Origin: Candidatus Rokuibacteriota bacterium
GTDB taxonomy: Bacteria; Methylomirabilota; Methylomirabilia; Rokubacteriales; CSP1-6
Reading direction: 5' to 3'
Assembly (NCBI GenBank): GCA_003220685.1
Contig: QHTE01000056.1
Span: forward strand, 1 to 64,000
DNA length: 64,000 bases
Shown here piece by piece: positions 1 through 7,411 of the stretch. Numbering within the stretch: position 1 is the first letter of the stretch; each line of letters opens with the position of its first letter. A program made the position numbers and the translations under genes. Below the pieces are notes generated by a model that ran no database searches, had not been told where the DNA came from, and saw only the letters and a list, made by a program, of their open reading frames with translations.

Positions 1-2
1 TC

Positions 3-314
3 TTCTACTCGGGCTGGGCCCACATGCCCCACGACCCCGACTGGTACTTCGGCCAGTGGTTCACGAAGGCCGGCGCCGAGAAGCTCACGCGCTTCTCCGA
101 CCCGCGGGTCGAGCAGCTCATCGCCGAGGGCCGCGTGCCCGATCCCAGGGTGCGCCAGCAGAAGTACGCGGAGATCGAGCGGATCCTGTGGGACGAGGAG
201 CCGGAGATCTGGCCGTACTACAGCGTGGCGATCTACGCTATCAGCGACAAGCTCAGCAACTTCGAGGCGCGCCGCGACTACTACGTGCTCCTGCACGAGG
301 TCGGCATCGCCTGA
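3..314 (+). CDS. Peptide-type ABC transporter substrate-binding protein, C-terminal end (partial)
   Basis: The reading frame is already open at the window edge and ends in TGA at 312-314, so only about the last 103 residues are present. The text (a PDWYFGQWF stretch, an EQLIAEGR-type helix, then the IERILWDEEPEIWPYY segment) matches the C-terminal lobe of family 5 (DppA/OppA-like) solute-binding proteins, where these residues form the last helices around the ligand cleft. The gene lies 27 bp ahead of a DppB/DppC permease pair, so it is the dedicated periplasmic receptor of that importer. Ligand type (peptide, nickel, opine) cannot be judged from the tail alone. Confidence 0.85.
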   Translation, partial: FYSGWAHMPHDPDWYFGQWFTKAGAEKLTRFSDPRVEQLIAEGRVPDPRVRQQKYAEIERILWDEEPEIWPYYSVAIYAISDKLSNFEARRDYYVLLHEVGIA

Positions 315-341
315 GCTCCCGGCCGACGGCGTAACGCGCCG

Positions 342-1262
342 GTGCGATCCTACCTGCTGCGGCGGCTCGGCCAGGCGGCGCTGACGCTCGCCGGCGTCTC
401 GCTCCTGGTGTTCGTGATCCTGCGCGTCATCCCGGGCGATCCGGCCAAGATGCTCCTGCCCGAAGGCGCGCCCCAGTCGGCCGTTGACGCGCTCAACCGC
501 GAGCTCGGCCTGCGCGAGCCGATCTGGGTCCAGTACGGCATCTTTCTGCGTTCCGTGATACGCGGCGACTTCGGCCAGTCGTTTCAGTACCGCGCGCCGG
601 CGCTGCGTGTCGTCGCCGAGCGCGCGCCGGCCACGATCCAGCTGGCACTGGTCGCCATGCTGTTGACAGTGCTGGTCGGCGTGTCGATCGGCGTGCTGGC
701 CGCGGTGCGCCGGGGCACCGGCTACGACTACGCCGGCACCGTGCTCGCGGTACTCGGACAGTCGCTCCCGAACTTCTGGCTGGGGATCATGCTCATCCTG
801 CTCTTCGGCGTCACGCTGCGCTGGCTGCCGACCTCTGGATTCCAGGGCTGGTCGTACCTCGTGCTGCCGAGCGTCACCTTGGCCGCGTTCCCCACGGCGC
901 TGGTGGCGCGCCTCACCCGCTCGAGCCTGCTCGAGATCCTCGGACAGGAGTACATCCGGACGGGGCGGGCCAAGGGGCTGGGCGAGCCGGCGGTGATCTG
1001 GGGGCACGCGCTCCGGAACGCCATGATCCCGCTTCTCACCGTGATCGGGCTCCAGATCGGCACGCTTCTGGGAGGCGCCGTGATCACGGAGTCGATCTTC
1101 GCCTGGCCGGGTATGGGCAAGCTCGTCGTCGACGCGATCTTCTTCCGCGACTTCCCGGTCGTGCAGACCGTCCTCATCATCTCGGCGACGATCTTCGTCG
1201 TGATCAACCTTCTGATCGACGTGCTCTACACGGTGCTCGACCCGCGCATACGCTACGGATGA
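342..1262 (+). CDS. dppB: ABC transporter permease, DppB family
   Basis: This 306-residue inner-membrane protein has the DppB/OppB layout: an N-terminal helix (MRSYLLRRLGQAAL), the RVIPGDPA loop that marks the family, and about six membrane segments. The EAA coupling loop to the ATPase is at YIRTGRAKGLGEPAV, followed by ALRNAMIPLLTVIG. The GTG start at 342 gives the normal family length. It overlaps the next permease gene by four bases (ATGA), which indicates translational coupling. It forms one half of the channel of a peptide/nickel-type importer. The ATPase genes (DppD/F) are not in this window. Confidence 0.93.
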   Translation: MRSYLLRRLGQAALTLAGVSLLVFVILRVIPGDPAKMLLPEGAPQSAVDALNRELGLREPIWVQYGIFLRSVIRGDFGQSFQYRAPALRVVAERAPATIQLALVAMLLTVLVGVSIGVLAAVRRGTGYDYAGTVLAVLGQSLPNFWLGIMLILLFGVTLRWLPTSGFQGWSYLVLPSVTLAAFPTALVARLTRSSLLEILGQEYIRTGRAKGLGEPAVIWGHALRNAMIPLLTVIGLQIGTLLGGAVITESIFAWPGMGKLVVDAIFFRDFPVVQTVLIISATIFVVINLLIDVLYTVLDPRIRYG

Positions 1263-2092
1263 GCCGACTCCGACGCTATCCGATGGCCGTCGTCGGCGGT
1301 CTGATTCTCGGCGCGGTGATCCTCGCCGCCGCCGGGGCGCCGCTGCTGTCGCCCGCCGATCCGATCAAGCCGAGCTTCGGCAAGCGCCTGCAGCCCCCGC
1401 GGGTGCTCGGCGGCGCCCCTCCGTACCTGCTGGGGACGGACAACCTCGGGCGCGACATCCTGGCGCGCCTGCTATACGGCGGCCGTGTCTCGCTCGCGCT
1501 GGCGACGAGTGCGGTCGTGCTGGCGGCGGCGGTCGGTGTCGCAGTGGGGCTCGCCGCCGGCGTGCTCGGAGGCCGCGTGGACGACCTCGTCATGCGCGTG
1601 GCCGACGTGCAGCTCGCGTTTCCCGTCATCATGCTGGCGATCGCCATCGTCGCGGTCGTGGGGACCAGCCCGGGCGCGCTCGTGTCGGTGCTGGCGCTCT
1701 CGGGCTGGGTGCTCTACGCGCGGACGGTGCGGGCCAGCGTGCTCACGATTCGCCAGCTCGACTACGTGGAGGCGGCCCGCACCCTGGGCGCCAGCGACCT
1801 CCGCGTCATCATCCATCACATCCTTCCCAACACGCTCGCGCCGATCCTTGTCATCGGCTCGAGCCAGTTCGCGACGATGGTCCTGCTCGAGTCAGGTCTG
1901 TCCTTCCTCGGCCTGGGCGTCCAGCCACCGCAGCCCTCGTGGGGCGCGATGCTCGCCGAAGGACGCGACTATCTCTCCAACGCCTGGTGGCTGGCGACCG
2001 TGCCGGGCATGGCCATCTCGCTCGTCGTGCTGGGCGCCAACCTCCTTGGCGACGGGCTGCGCGACCTCCTCGATCCACGTCTCCGGCAGTAA
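1259..2092 (+). CDS. dppC: ABC transporter permease, DppC family
   Basis: The 277-residue second permease has the family signature LLGTDNLGRDILARLLYG near residue 60 and the EAA loop VEAARTLGASDLRVIIHHILPN. The GLSFLGLGVQPPQPSWG loop near the end is also typical of DppC/OppC. Five to six membrane helices are visible. Its ATG lies inside the stop codon region of the DppB gene (ATGA overlap). It pairs with DppB to form the transmembrane channel. No ATPase gene follows; the next sequence is a truncated unrelated gene, so the operon either ends here or has lost its downstream part. Confidence 0.93.
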   Translation: MSRLRRYPMAVVGGLILGAVILAAAGAPLLSPADPIKPSFGKRLQPPRVLGGAPPYLLGTDNLGRDILARLLYGGRVSLALATSAVVLAAAVGVAVGLAAGVLGGRVDDLVMRVADVQLAFPVIMLAIAIVAVVGTSPGALVSVLALSGWVLYARTVRASVLTIRQLDYVEAARTLGASDLRVIIHHILPNTLAPILVIGSSQFATMVLLESGLSFLGLGVQPPQPSWGAMLAEGRDYLSNAWWLATVPGMAISLVVLGANLLGDGLRDLLDPRLRQ

Positions 2093-2113
2093 CGCCCGCG
2101 AGCCGCGAAGTGA

Positions 2114-2662
2114 TGCCGGAGCCGAAGCTACAATGCTCAAAGCGCGGCCACAGGGAGTCTCGTCTGCCACCGCGACCTCACTCAAGCGTTCTTCTTCCAT
2201 CCGGAGCACAACCACTGGCATCTGAGAGACGTGGCTCTATTCGAAGTGCGCTCGGCGGCACCGGGAGACGACGGTACCGGCGGACGGTGGGGCCCAGTCC
2301 TGGGGAATTCGGTCAAGGAGACCTTCTGCCTCATCGACTACGTGCCCGCTGACGGCACCAAGCCGGAATCGCGCGCGCACTTCTCGTGCTTCGGAGATCA
2401 GGGGATCAGCGTTGGTTGGATCGATCAATACCATCACTCCACGCCATTGCAGGACATCGATATCACTGGCGCGCCGACGGGCGTTTACTACCTCGTCAGC
2501 AAGGCGAACCCGGTCGAAATTTTCCTGGAGAGCGACTACGCGAATAACGTTGCCTGGACGAGCTTCAGACTGTTGCGCGAGAGCAGTGGCAATGCCAAGA
2601 TTGCGGTCATCTCGCATTCGCCCTGCACCGGCGACCTTTGCGGATTCTCGACCAACCGATGA
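2114..2662 (+). pseudogene. Lysyl-oxidase-like copper amine oxidase domain, 5'-truncated
   Basis: The frame carries the core of a lysyl oxidase domain. It has a copper-site histidine cluster (FFFHPEHNHWHLRDVALFEV, 2189-2248), a KETFCLIDY strand, GDQGISVGWIDQY, a DITGAPTGVYYLV strand and the ESDYANN motif. These follow the order seen in animal and bacterial lysyl oxidases. The frame opens at a stop (2111-2113), and the only usable start, GTG at 2231, lies after the copper histidines. The N-terminal part of the domain found in intact homologues is missing; the preceding 20 bp run straight into dppC. I read it as a 5'-truncated remnant. A gene caller would probably report 2231-2662 as a 143-residue protein. 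Confidence 0.65.
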
Positions 2663-2787
2663 CCTGAGGCTCCGTCGAACATCGCATTTCACCTGACGGC
2701 CGGGCTCCACCGAGCATAATGCGGGCGCTCGTTCGCGCCTCGCGCGTCCAGAGAAGTTCGGATACCCTAGTTTGGGCGGCGTCGTAC

Positions 2788-2817
2788 GCGGTCCGAAAAG
2801 ATCAGTTATCGGACCGC
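2788..2817. repeat. Perfect 8-bp inverted repeat in a gene-free stretch
   Basis: GCGGTCCG at 2788-2795 is exactly complementary to CGGACCGC at 2810-2817, around a 14-base loop. No T-run follows on either strand, so it is not a standard terminator. It is the only clear structure in the 435-bp space between the lysyl-oxidase remnant and the NlpC/P60 gene; short open frames there show no recognisable protein. Confidence 0.4.
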
Positions 2818-3097
2818 TTGGGCCAACCTTTTCAATTCGTCGGGGCTGGCGGCCCGCGCCCGGCTCGTGTCCAACAGCCAGTCCGCGTCGCGTACGGACG
2901 GCTCCGAGCGACGGCCCGTTGCTTGCGGCGACACCTCTGCAGGAGGCCATCAGTGACGGTGTAAATGCCGTCAAGCGCCTCTTCGGTAACTAGAAAGCAG
3001 TCGCAGAGTCCAGCCCCGAGCACAGCCGACGCTCCGTTTCTTGACCACGACGCCCAGACACATAGTTGGCCGTATGAGAAGATGGTGACATGTCGAG

Positions 3098-3664
3098 ATG
3101 ATCTATCAGTTCACGCTCGATCACCTGGCATTTCTCCTCGGCATCTCGGTTGTCCTTGCCGCGTGTTCGACTGTGTCCGGGGCGTCGCTCAACAATTCTG
3201 CGACGGAGCTGCGTGGCTCCACGGATCAGAAGCGCGGCTCCGATCCAGAGTCATCTCCGACGGAGATGCCGCGACAACCCCGAGCCGTTCCTTCGCGCGG
3301 GGCCGAATCCCACCGGGGCCAGAGAGTTGTCGCGATCGCGCGAAAGCACGTCGGCACCCCGTACCGATTTGGCGGGACGAGCCCTTCGGGCTTCGACTGT
3401 TCCGGTCTGGTTCGGTACGTCTATGCGCAAGTCGGTGTCTCGCTTCCGCACAACGCCGCGCAGCAGTACCGGCACGGCATGCCGGTCTCCCGCGACCGTC
3501 TCGAGCCAGGCGACCTGGTCTTCTTCGATGGCCTTCGCCACAATGGGATTTACGTCGGCCGCGGCCGTTTTATCCACGCCAGGCAGACCGGCAAGCGAGT
3601 AGCCATCGCGAGCCTCGACGACAACTGGTACGCCGAGCACTGGGTTGGCGCGCGACGACTCTAG
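3098..3664 (+). CDS. NlpC/P60 family cell-wall peptidase, lipoprotein
   Basis: This 188-residue protein begins with a membrane segment and a lipobox (LAAC, residues 20-23), so it is predicted to be lipid-anchored through Cys23. The C-terminal half is an NlpC/P60 domain with the catalytic Cys101 (FDCSGLVRYVY), His148 (HNGIYVG) and a polar third His160 (FIHARQTG). Such enzymes cut the peptide stems of peptidoglycan, typically D-Glu-diaminopimelate bonds. Residues 30-75 are a low-complexity linker. It sits 30 bp upstream of a bifunctional penicillin-binding protein gene in the same direction, pairing a murein hydrolase with a murein synthase. Confidence 0.9.
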   Translation: MIYQFTLDHLAFLLGISVVLAACSTVSGASLNNSATELRGSTDQKRGSDPESSPTEMPRQPRAVPSRGAESHRGQRVVAIARKHVGTPYRFGGTSPSGFDCSGLVRYVYAQVGVSLPHNAAQQYRHGMPVSRDRLEPGDLVFFDGLRHNGIYVGRGRFIHARQTGKRVAIASLDDNWYAEHWVGARRL

Positions 3665-3694
3665 CCGATCGCGTGGGCCGCGACAGCGAGGCCG

Positions 3695-6088
3695 ATGATT
3701 CCGGTGTCGAACCTGCTCACTCATGTCCGTGACGCGTGGCGACGGGCCCGCCCGCTCGCGGTCATCGCCCTCAGACGGGCTCGTGGCGTCGGGACGTTCA
3801 GGCTCGTCACGCTCGTCGTCGCCGGTGTCCTCGTTCTCGGCCTGATGACTGTGGGCGTGTACACCGCGGTCGAGTTGTCTCGCTTTCAGCGAGTCGAGTC
3901 GCGGCGGACGACGCTGGTGTATGCAGCCGGACAACGGCTGGTCCCCGGCGTCAACGTCCGCACGATCGACTTGGCCGGCACACTACGCCGCCTTAAGTAC
4001 AAAGAGGTGCAGGCGCCCGTCACGGCACCGGGACAGTTTCACCGAGAGGCGGATGCGTGGGAGCTCTACCTCAAAGGGGTGGGAGACGGCAAAGAGGGCG
4101 GCCCGACGCGCGTGCGGCTCGAGCTCGAGAGCGAACGCATCGCCCGCGTGCTACGCGACGGCGAGAGCCTCGGCGGCGCCGTCCTCGAACCGGAGATCCT
4201 CACGAGCGGGGCGACCCGACCCGGTGAGGAATATCACCCCATAAGTCTCGCCGATGCGCCCCGCGTTCTGGTGCAGGCCGTCCTCGCCGCTGAGGACCAT
4301 CGCTTCTTCGAGCACGGCGGCCTCGACGTGCGCGGGCTGCTCCGCGCCGCGTGGACCAATCTCAGGGCGGGCCGAGTCAGGCAGGGAGGTAGCACGATCA
4401 CCCAGCAGCTGGTCAAGAACCGGCTGGTTGGATCCGAGCGGACGTTCTGGCGAAAGCTTCGCGAGGCGTGGCTGGCCACGATCGTCGAGGGGCGATATTC
4501 CAAGGAGCAGATTCTCGAGGCGTACCTGAACGAAATCTATCTGGGCCAGCGCGGCTCGCTGGCGATCCGCGGAGTGGGCGCGGCCGCGCGAGCGTATTTT
4601 GGCACGGAGGTTCATCAGCTCGCGCTCGCCGACGCCGCCCTGATCGCCGGGTTGGTGCGCGCCCCCAACAGCTACTCTCCAGTCGGCAATCCCGAACGAG
4701 CGCGGCAGCGCCGTGATGCCGTCCTGCAGCGGATGCGCGAGCTGGGGTGGATCACCGTCGCTGATCTCGAGCGCGGACGCCGCCAGCCGATTCGCCTCCA
4801 GGCCGTCGCGGTGACCGCCCAGTCGGCCCCCTATTTCACCGACTACGTCAGACTGGAAGTCGAGCAGCGCCTCGGCGTCGGCGTCATCGACAGCCAGCGC
4901 GGCGCGAGGGTCCAGACGCCCCTCGACATCACCCTTCAACGGTTCGCTGAGGCGGCCGTCGCGCGCGGGCTCGACCAGATCGAGCGGACCTGGCCGCGCC
5001 TGCGCCGAGCTGACGCCGTTGAGCGACTGCAGGCGGCCTTCGTCGCGCTCGACCCCACCACCGGCGAGATCCGCGCGCTGGTTGGCGGCCGCGAGTACCG
5101 TGCGAGCCAGTTCAACCGAGCGGTCCTCGCTCGCCGCCAACCGGGCTCTGCCTTCAAGCCGTTCGTCTATCTCGCGGCGCTCAGCGCTCGTCGGGGTAGT
5201 CCCGCCTTCACCCCCGCCACCTTCGTGGATGACACACCGCTGACCCTCAAGGTCGGTTCGACCGAATGGAGCCCGCGCAACTACGAGGACCGATACGAAG
5301 GCCGGGTGACCGTCCGACGCGCGCTGGAGCGGTCACTCAATGCGGCGACGGTACGAGTGGCGCTGGAGATCGGACTCCCGGCCGTGATCGAGACGGCACG
5401 AGAGCTCGGCATCCCGGGCCCGCTCGCCGCCGTGCCGGCGACGGTGCTCGGCGCCTCCGAGGTGACCCCGCTCGAGTTGGCACGGGCCTATCTGCCGTTC
5501 GCGAACGGGGGTGTCCGCCATCAGAATTTGTCCGCAGTGACCGCGGTGTATGAGGCGAACGGTGCCCGCCTCGACGTCCAGAAGTCGGATGCGATCCAGG
5601 TCGTGCCGCCGGCCGAGGCTTACGTCATGACGTCGCTCCTCGAGGGCGTCATCGAGGCCGGAACCGCTTCGTCAATACGAGGGCTGGGAAACGCGGGGAC
5701 CGTGGCTGGCAAGACCGGGACGACCAACGACGGCCGGGATGCGTGGTTCGTCGGATACACTCCGACGCTGCTCGCACTAGTCTGGGTCGGATTCGACAAC
5801 GGGGAGGCCCACGGACTGACTGGCGCGCAGGCGGCGGTCCCCATCTGGGCCGACTTCATGCGGGCGGCCCTGGATGCGTACCCGCCGCCATCGTTCGCTG
5901 TGCCCGCCGGGGTGACGACCGTGAAGATCGACGCGACCAACGGTCGGATCGCGAATCTCTTCTGCCCGGTCGTGATTTCAGAAACCCTTCTCACCGGCAC
6001 GGAACCCGCCCCGTGCGAAGAGCACGGCGGAGTCCCCGCTCCGATTCTGAACTTGTGGCGGCGGTTCTCCGACTGGCTGCGGAGATGA
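3695..6088 (+). CDS. mrcB: Class A penicillin-binding protein, PBP1b type
   Basis: The 797-residue protein has a basic cytoplasmic N-terminus, one membrane helix (about residues 38-60) and a short UB2H-like module (about 85-135). The GT51 glycosyltransferase follows, with catalytic Glu200 in VLAAEDHRFFEH and the GGSTITQQLVKN motif, then the transpeptidase. The latter shows all three penicillin-binding motifs: S485-x-x-K488 (PGSAFKPF), S547-L-N549 and K673-T-G-T. It polymerises lipid II and cross-links the glycan in the periplasm. The UB2H-like region and the order of domains favour PBP1b over PBP1a. No residue needed for either activity appears missing. Confidence 0.93.
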   Translation: MIPVSNLLTHVRDAWRRARPLAVIALRRARGVGTFRLVTLVVAGVLVLGLMTVGVYTAVELSRFQRVESRRTTLVYAAGQRLVPGVNVRTIDLAGTLRRLKYKEVQAPVTAPGQFHREADAWELYLKGVGDGKEGGPTRVRLELESERIARVLRDGESLGGAVLEPEILTSGATRPGEEYHPISLADAPRVLVQAVLAAEDHRFFEHGGLDVRGLLRAAWTNLRAGRVRQGGSTITQQLVKNRLVGSERTFWRKLREAWLATIVEGRYSKEQILEAYLNEIYLGQRGSLAIRGVGAAARAYFGTEVHQLALADAALIAGLVRAPNSYSPVGNPERARQRRDAVLQRMRELGWITVADLERGRRQPIRLQAVAVTAQSAPYFTDYVRLEVEQRLGVGVIDSQRGARVQTPLDITLQRFAEAAVARGLDQIERTWPRLRRADAVERLQAAFVALDPTTGEIRALVGGREYRASQFNRAVLARRQPGSAFKPFVYLAALSARRGSPAFTPATFVDDTPLTLKVGSTEWSPRNYEDRYEGRVTVRRALERSLNAATVRVALEIGLPAVIETARELGIPGPLAAVPATVLGASEVTPLELARAYLPFANGGVRHQNLSAVTAVYEANGARLDVQKSDAIQVVPPAEAYVMTSLLEGVIEAGTASSIRGLGNAGTVAGKTGTTNDGRDAWFVGYTPTLLALVWVGFDNGEAHGLTGAQAAVPIWADFMRAALDAYPPPSFAVPAGVTTVKIDATNGRIANLFCPVVISETLLTGTEPAPCEEHGGVPAPILNLWRRFSDWLRR

Positions 6089-6350
6089 ACGGCCGACGCT
6101 GCGATACAGAATCGAACTCGTGTTCCGGCTTCGAGGTGACAGGCGTTAGAGAAGTGGGTGTGAAGAGGCACCGGGAAGTGTCCCGATGCCCCCGACACGT
6201 GAGACGCGTCCGATCAATCCGAATCAGTCCCGATCAGTCCCGGTCAGTCGTCATCGTCGTGGCGGGAGCCCCTAGCACACGAACAAGCACAAGGCGCTTT
6301 CGCGCCCGCGGGGACTGGTCGGGATCTTTCCGTAACTACTCAATTAGGTT

Positions 6351-6437
6351 TGGTGCCGAAGCGGGGACTCGAACCCCGACACCCTTGCGGGCACTAGACC
6401 CTGAATCTAGCGCGTCTGCCAATTCCGCCACTTCGGC
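6351..6437 (-). tRNA. tRNA-Leu (anticodon CAG)
   Basis: Read on the minus strand, the 87-nt gene starts GCCGAAG and ends CTTCGGC plus an encoded ACCA. The anticodon stem CTAGA/TCTAG encloses TTCAGGG, giving CAG (Leu, codon CUG). The long variable arm (GTGCCCGCAAGGGTGTC region) is the class II arm of tRNA-Leu. Between the PBP gene and this tRNA (6089-6350) there is no gene; I see only near-repeats of a CAGTCCCGATCAGTCCCG type at about 6224-6246. Confidence 0.96.
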
Positions 6438-6453
6438 CCGAAACGCGTGAGTC

Positions 6454-6481
6454 ATAATACCGTTCGGACATGGTAAGTCAA
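6454..6481 (-). promoter_or_regulatory. Sigma-70-type promoter of tRNA-Leu
   Basis: On the minus strand TTGACT (complement of 6476-6481), a 16-bp spacer and TATTAT (complement of 6454-6459) lie 17 bp upstream of the tRNA-Leu 5' end. The -35 box falls just inside the divergent smpB coding start (ATG at 6470), so the two genes share these bases. Confidence 0.7.
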
Positions 6482-6958
6482 GCCAGCAAGGCCTCGGGCG
6501 ACCGTCCGATCGCGACCAATCGTCGCGCGCGGCACGAGTACGAGATCCTCGAGACGGTCGAGGCCGGGCTGGTACTCCGCGGCACCGAGGTCAAGTCGCT
6601 TCGTGAAGGCCAGGTCAGCTTCAAGGACAGCTATGCGTCGGTCCGGAACGGGGAGGGCTGGCTCCTCGGGTGCCATATCAATCCCTACAGCCATGGGACG
6701 GACGCCAACCACGACCCCGAAAGGGACCGGAAGCTCCTCCTTCATAAAAGGGAGATCGCGCGGCTCAGCGGCAAGATCAGCGAGCGCGGTCTGACGCTCG
6801 TTCCGCTCCGCCTCTATTTCAAGGACGGCCGGGCCAAGGTCGAGCTCGGCCTGGCGCGCGGCAAGAAGCTCCACGACAAGCGGGCCGCGCTGCGCGAGCG
6901 GGAGGTTCGTCGCGAGATGGACAAGACCGCCCGCGCCGCCCGACGCGGTGCCTGGTAG
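6470..6958 (+). CDS. smpB: SsrA-binding protein SmpB
   Basis: The 162-residue protein matches SmpB throughout: ATNRRARHEYEILE at the start of the OB-fold barrel, GTEVKSLREG, SFKDSYA, the HINPYSHG loop, the LLLHKREI helix, and a basic C-terminal tail rich in Lys/Arg that folds along the mRNA channel. SmpB carries tmRNA into stalled ribosomes for trans-translation. The gene for its RNA partner starts 35 bp downstream, an arrangement seen in many bacteria. The ATG at 6470 gives a short N-terminal extension before the conserved part; no better start is in frame. Confidence 0.97.
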   Translation: MVSQASKASGDRPIATNRRARHEYEILETVEAGLVLRGTEVKSLREGQVSFKDSYASVRNGEGWLLGCHINPYSHGTDANHDPERDRKLLLHKREIARLSGKISERGLTLVPLRLYFKDGRAKVELGLARGKKLHDKRAALREREVRREMDKTARAARRGAW

Positions 6959-6959
6959 G

Positions 6960-6968
6960 TGCTATACT
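6960..6968 (+). promoter_or_regulatory. Extended -10 promoter of ssrA
   Basis: TGCTATACT is an extended -10 element (TG-n-TATACT) lying two bases after the smpB stop codon and 24 bp before the tmRNA 5' end. No good -35 box stands 16-18 bp upstream, consistent with reliance on the TG extension. Confidence 0.5.
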
Positions 6969-6992
6969 CTTGGTAAATCGGATCGTTTCAAA

Positions 6993-7348
6993 GGGGGCGA
7001 CAGGTTTCGACGGGGATCAGTGAGGTCCAGGCTGCGTCTCGAGGTTTCTCTCCCCTCGTTAATAAGAGAGAACGGTATAGCTGCCGACACACAGCTAGCC
7101 CTGGCGGCCTAACACCCGTCAGCGCCCGCCGGATCGAGCCATCAGGGTTCGGGAACGGGCGTCATATTCTGGTGGCTGGCTCCGAACCTGGCCTCAGGGG
7201 AGGGGCGAGACTTTTGAGGCTGGCCGCGCGGTGATCCTGTCGATCGGAGTGCCGCGCGGCGAGAAGCAGTAGCGTAGATCGACTATCGACGTAGACGCCT
7301 GCGGCTGAGGGTTTCCGGACGTGGGTTCGATTCCCACCGCCTCCACCA
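6993..7348 (+). ncRNA. ssrA: Transfer-messenger RNA (tmRNA)
   Basis: The 356-nt RNA begins with the hallmark GGGGGCGACAGGTTTCGACG and ends with a T-arm (GTGGGTTCGATTCCCAC) and CGCCTCCACCA. Its first seven bases pair with CGCCTCC before the CCA to form the alanine-type acceptor stem. A tag reading frame resuming at GCT (7080) reads AADTQLALAA and stops with TAA at 7110-7112, giving the usual 10-residue tag ending LALAA. It rescues stalled ribosomes together with SmpB, encoded just upstream. Confidence 0.95.
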
Positions 7349-7411
7349 ACAACTCAGACGAATCCTCGAAGCCTCCCCGAGCATCACCCAGGTACCGGGG
7401 GGGGATGGCCG

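Noticed and set aside
2788..2817. Inverted repeat considered as an intrinsic terminator
   Set aside because: The stem is perfect but the loop is 14 bases and no T-run follows on either strand.
2772..2993. 73-codon plus-strand frame ending NAVKRLFGN
   Set aside because: The C-terminal text looks slightly protein-like, but the rest is Arg/Pro-rich, there is no ribosome site and no family; not enough to call a gene.
4151..5140. Minus-strand open frame of 329 codons
   Set aside because: Shadow of the penicillin-binding protein gene; composition is typical of antisense translation.
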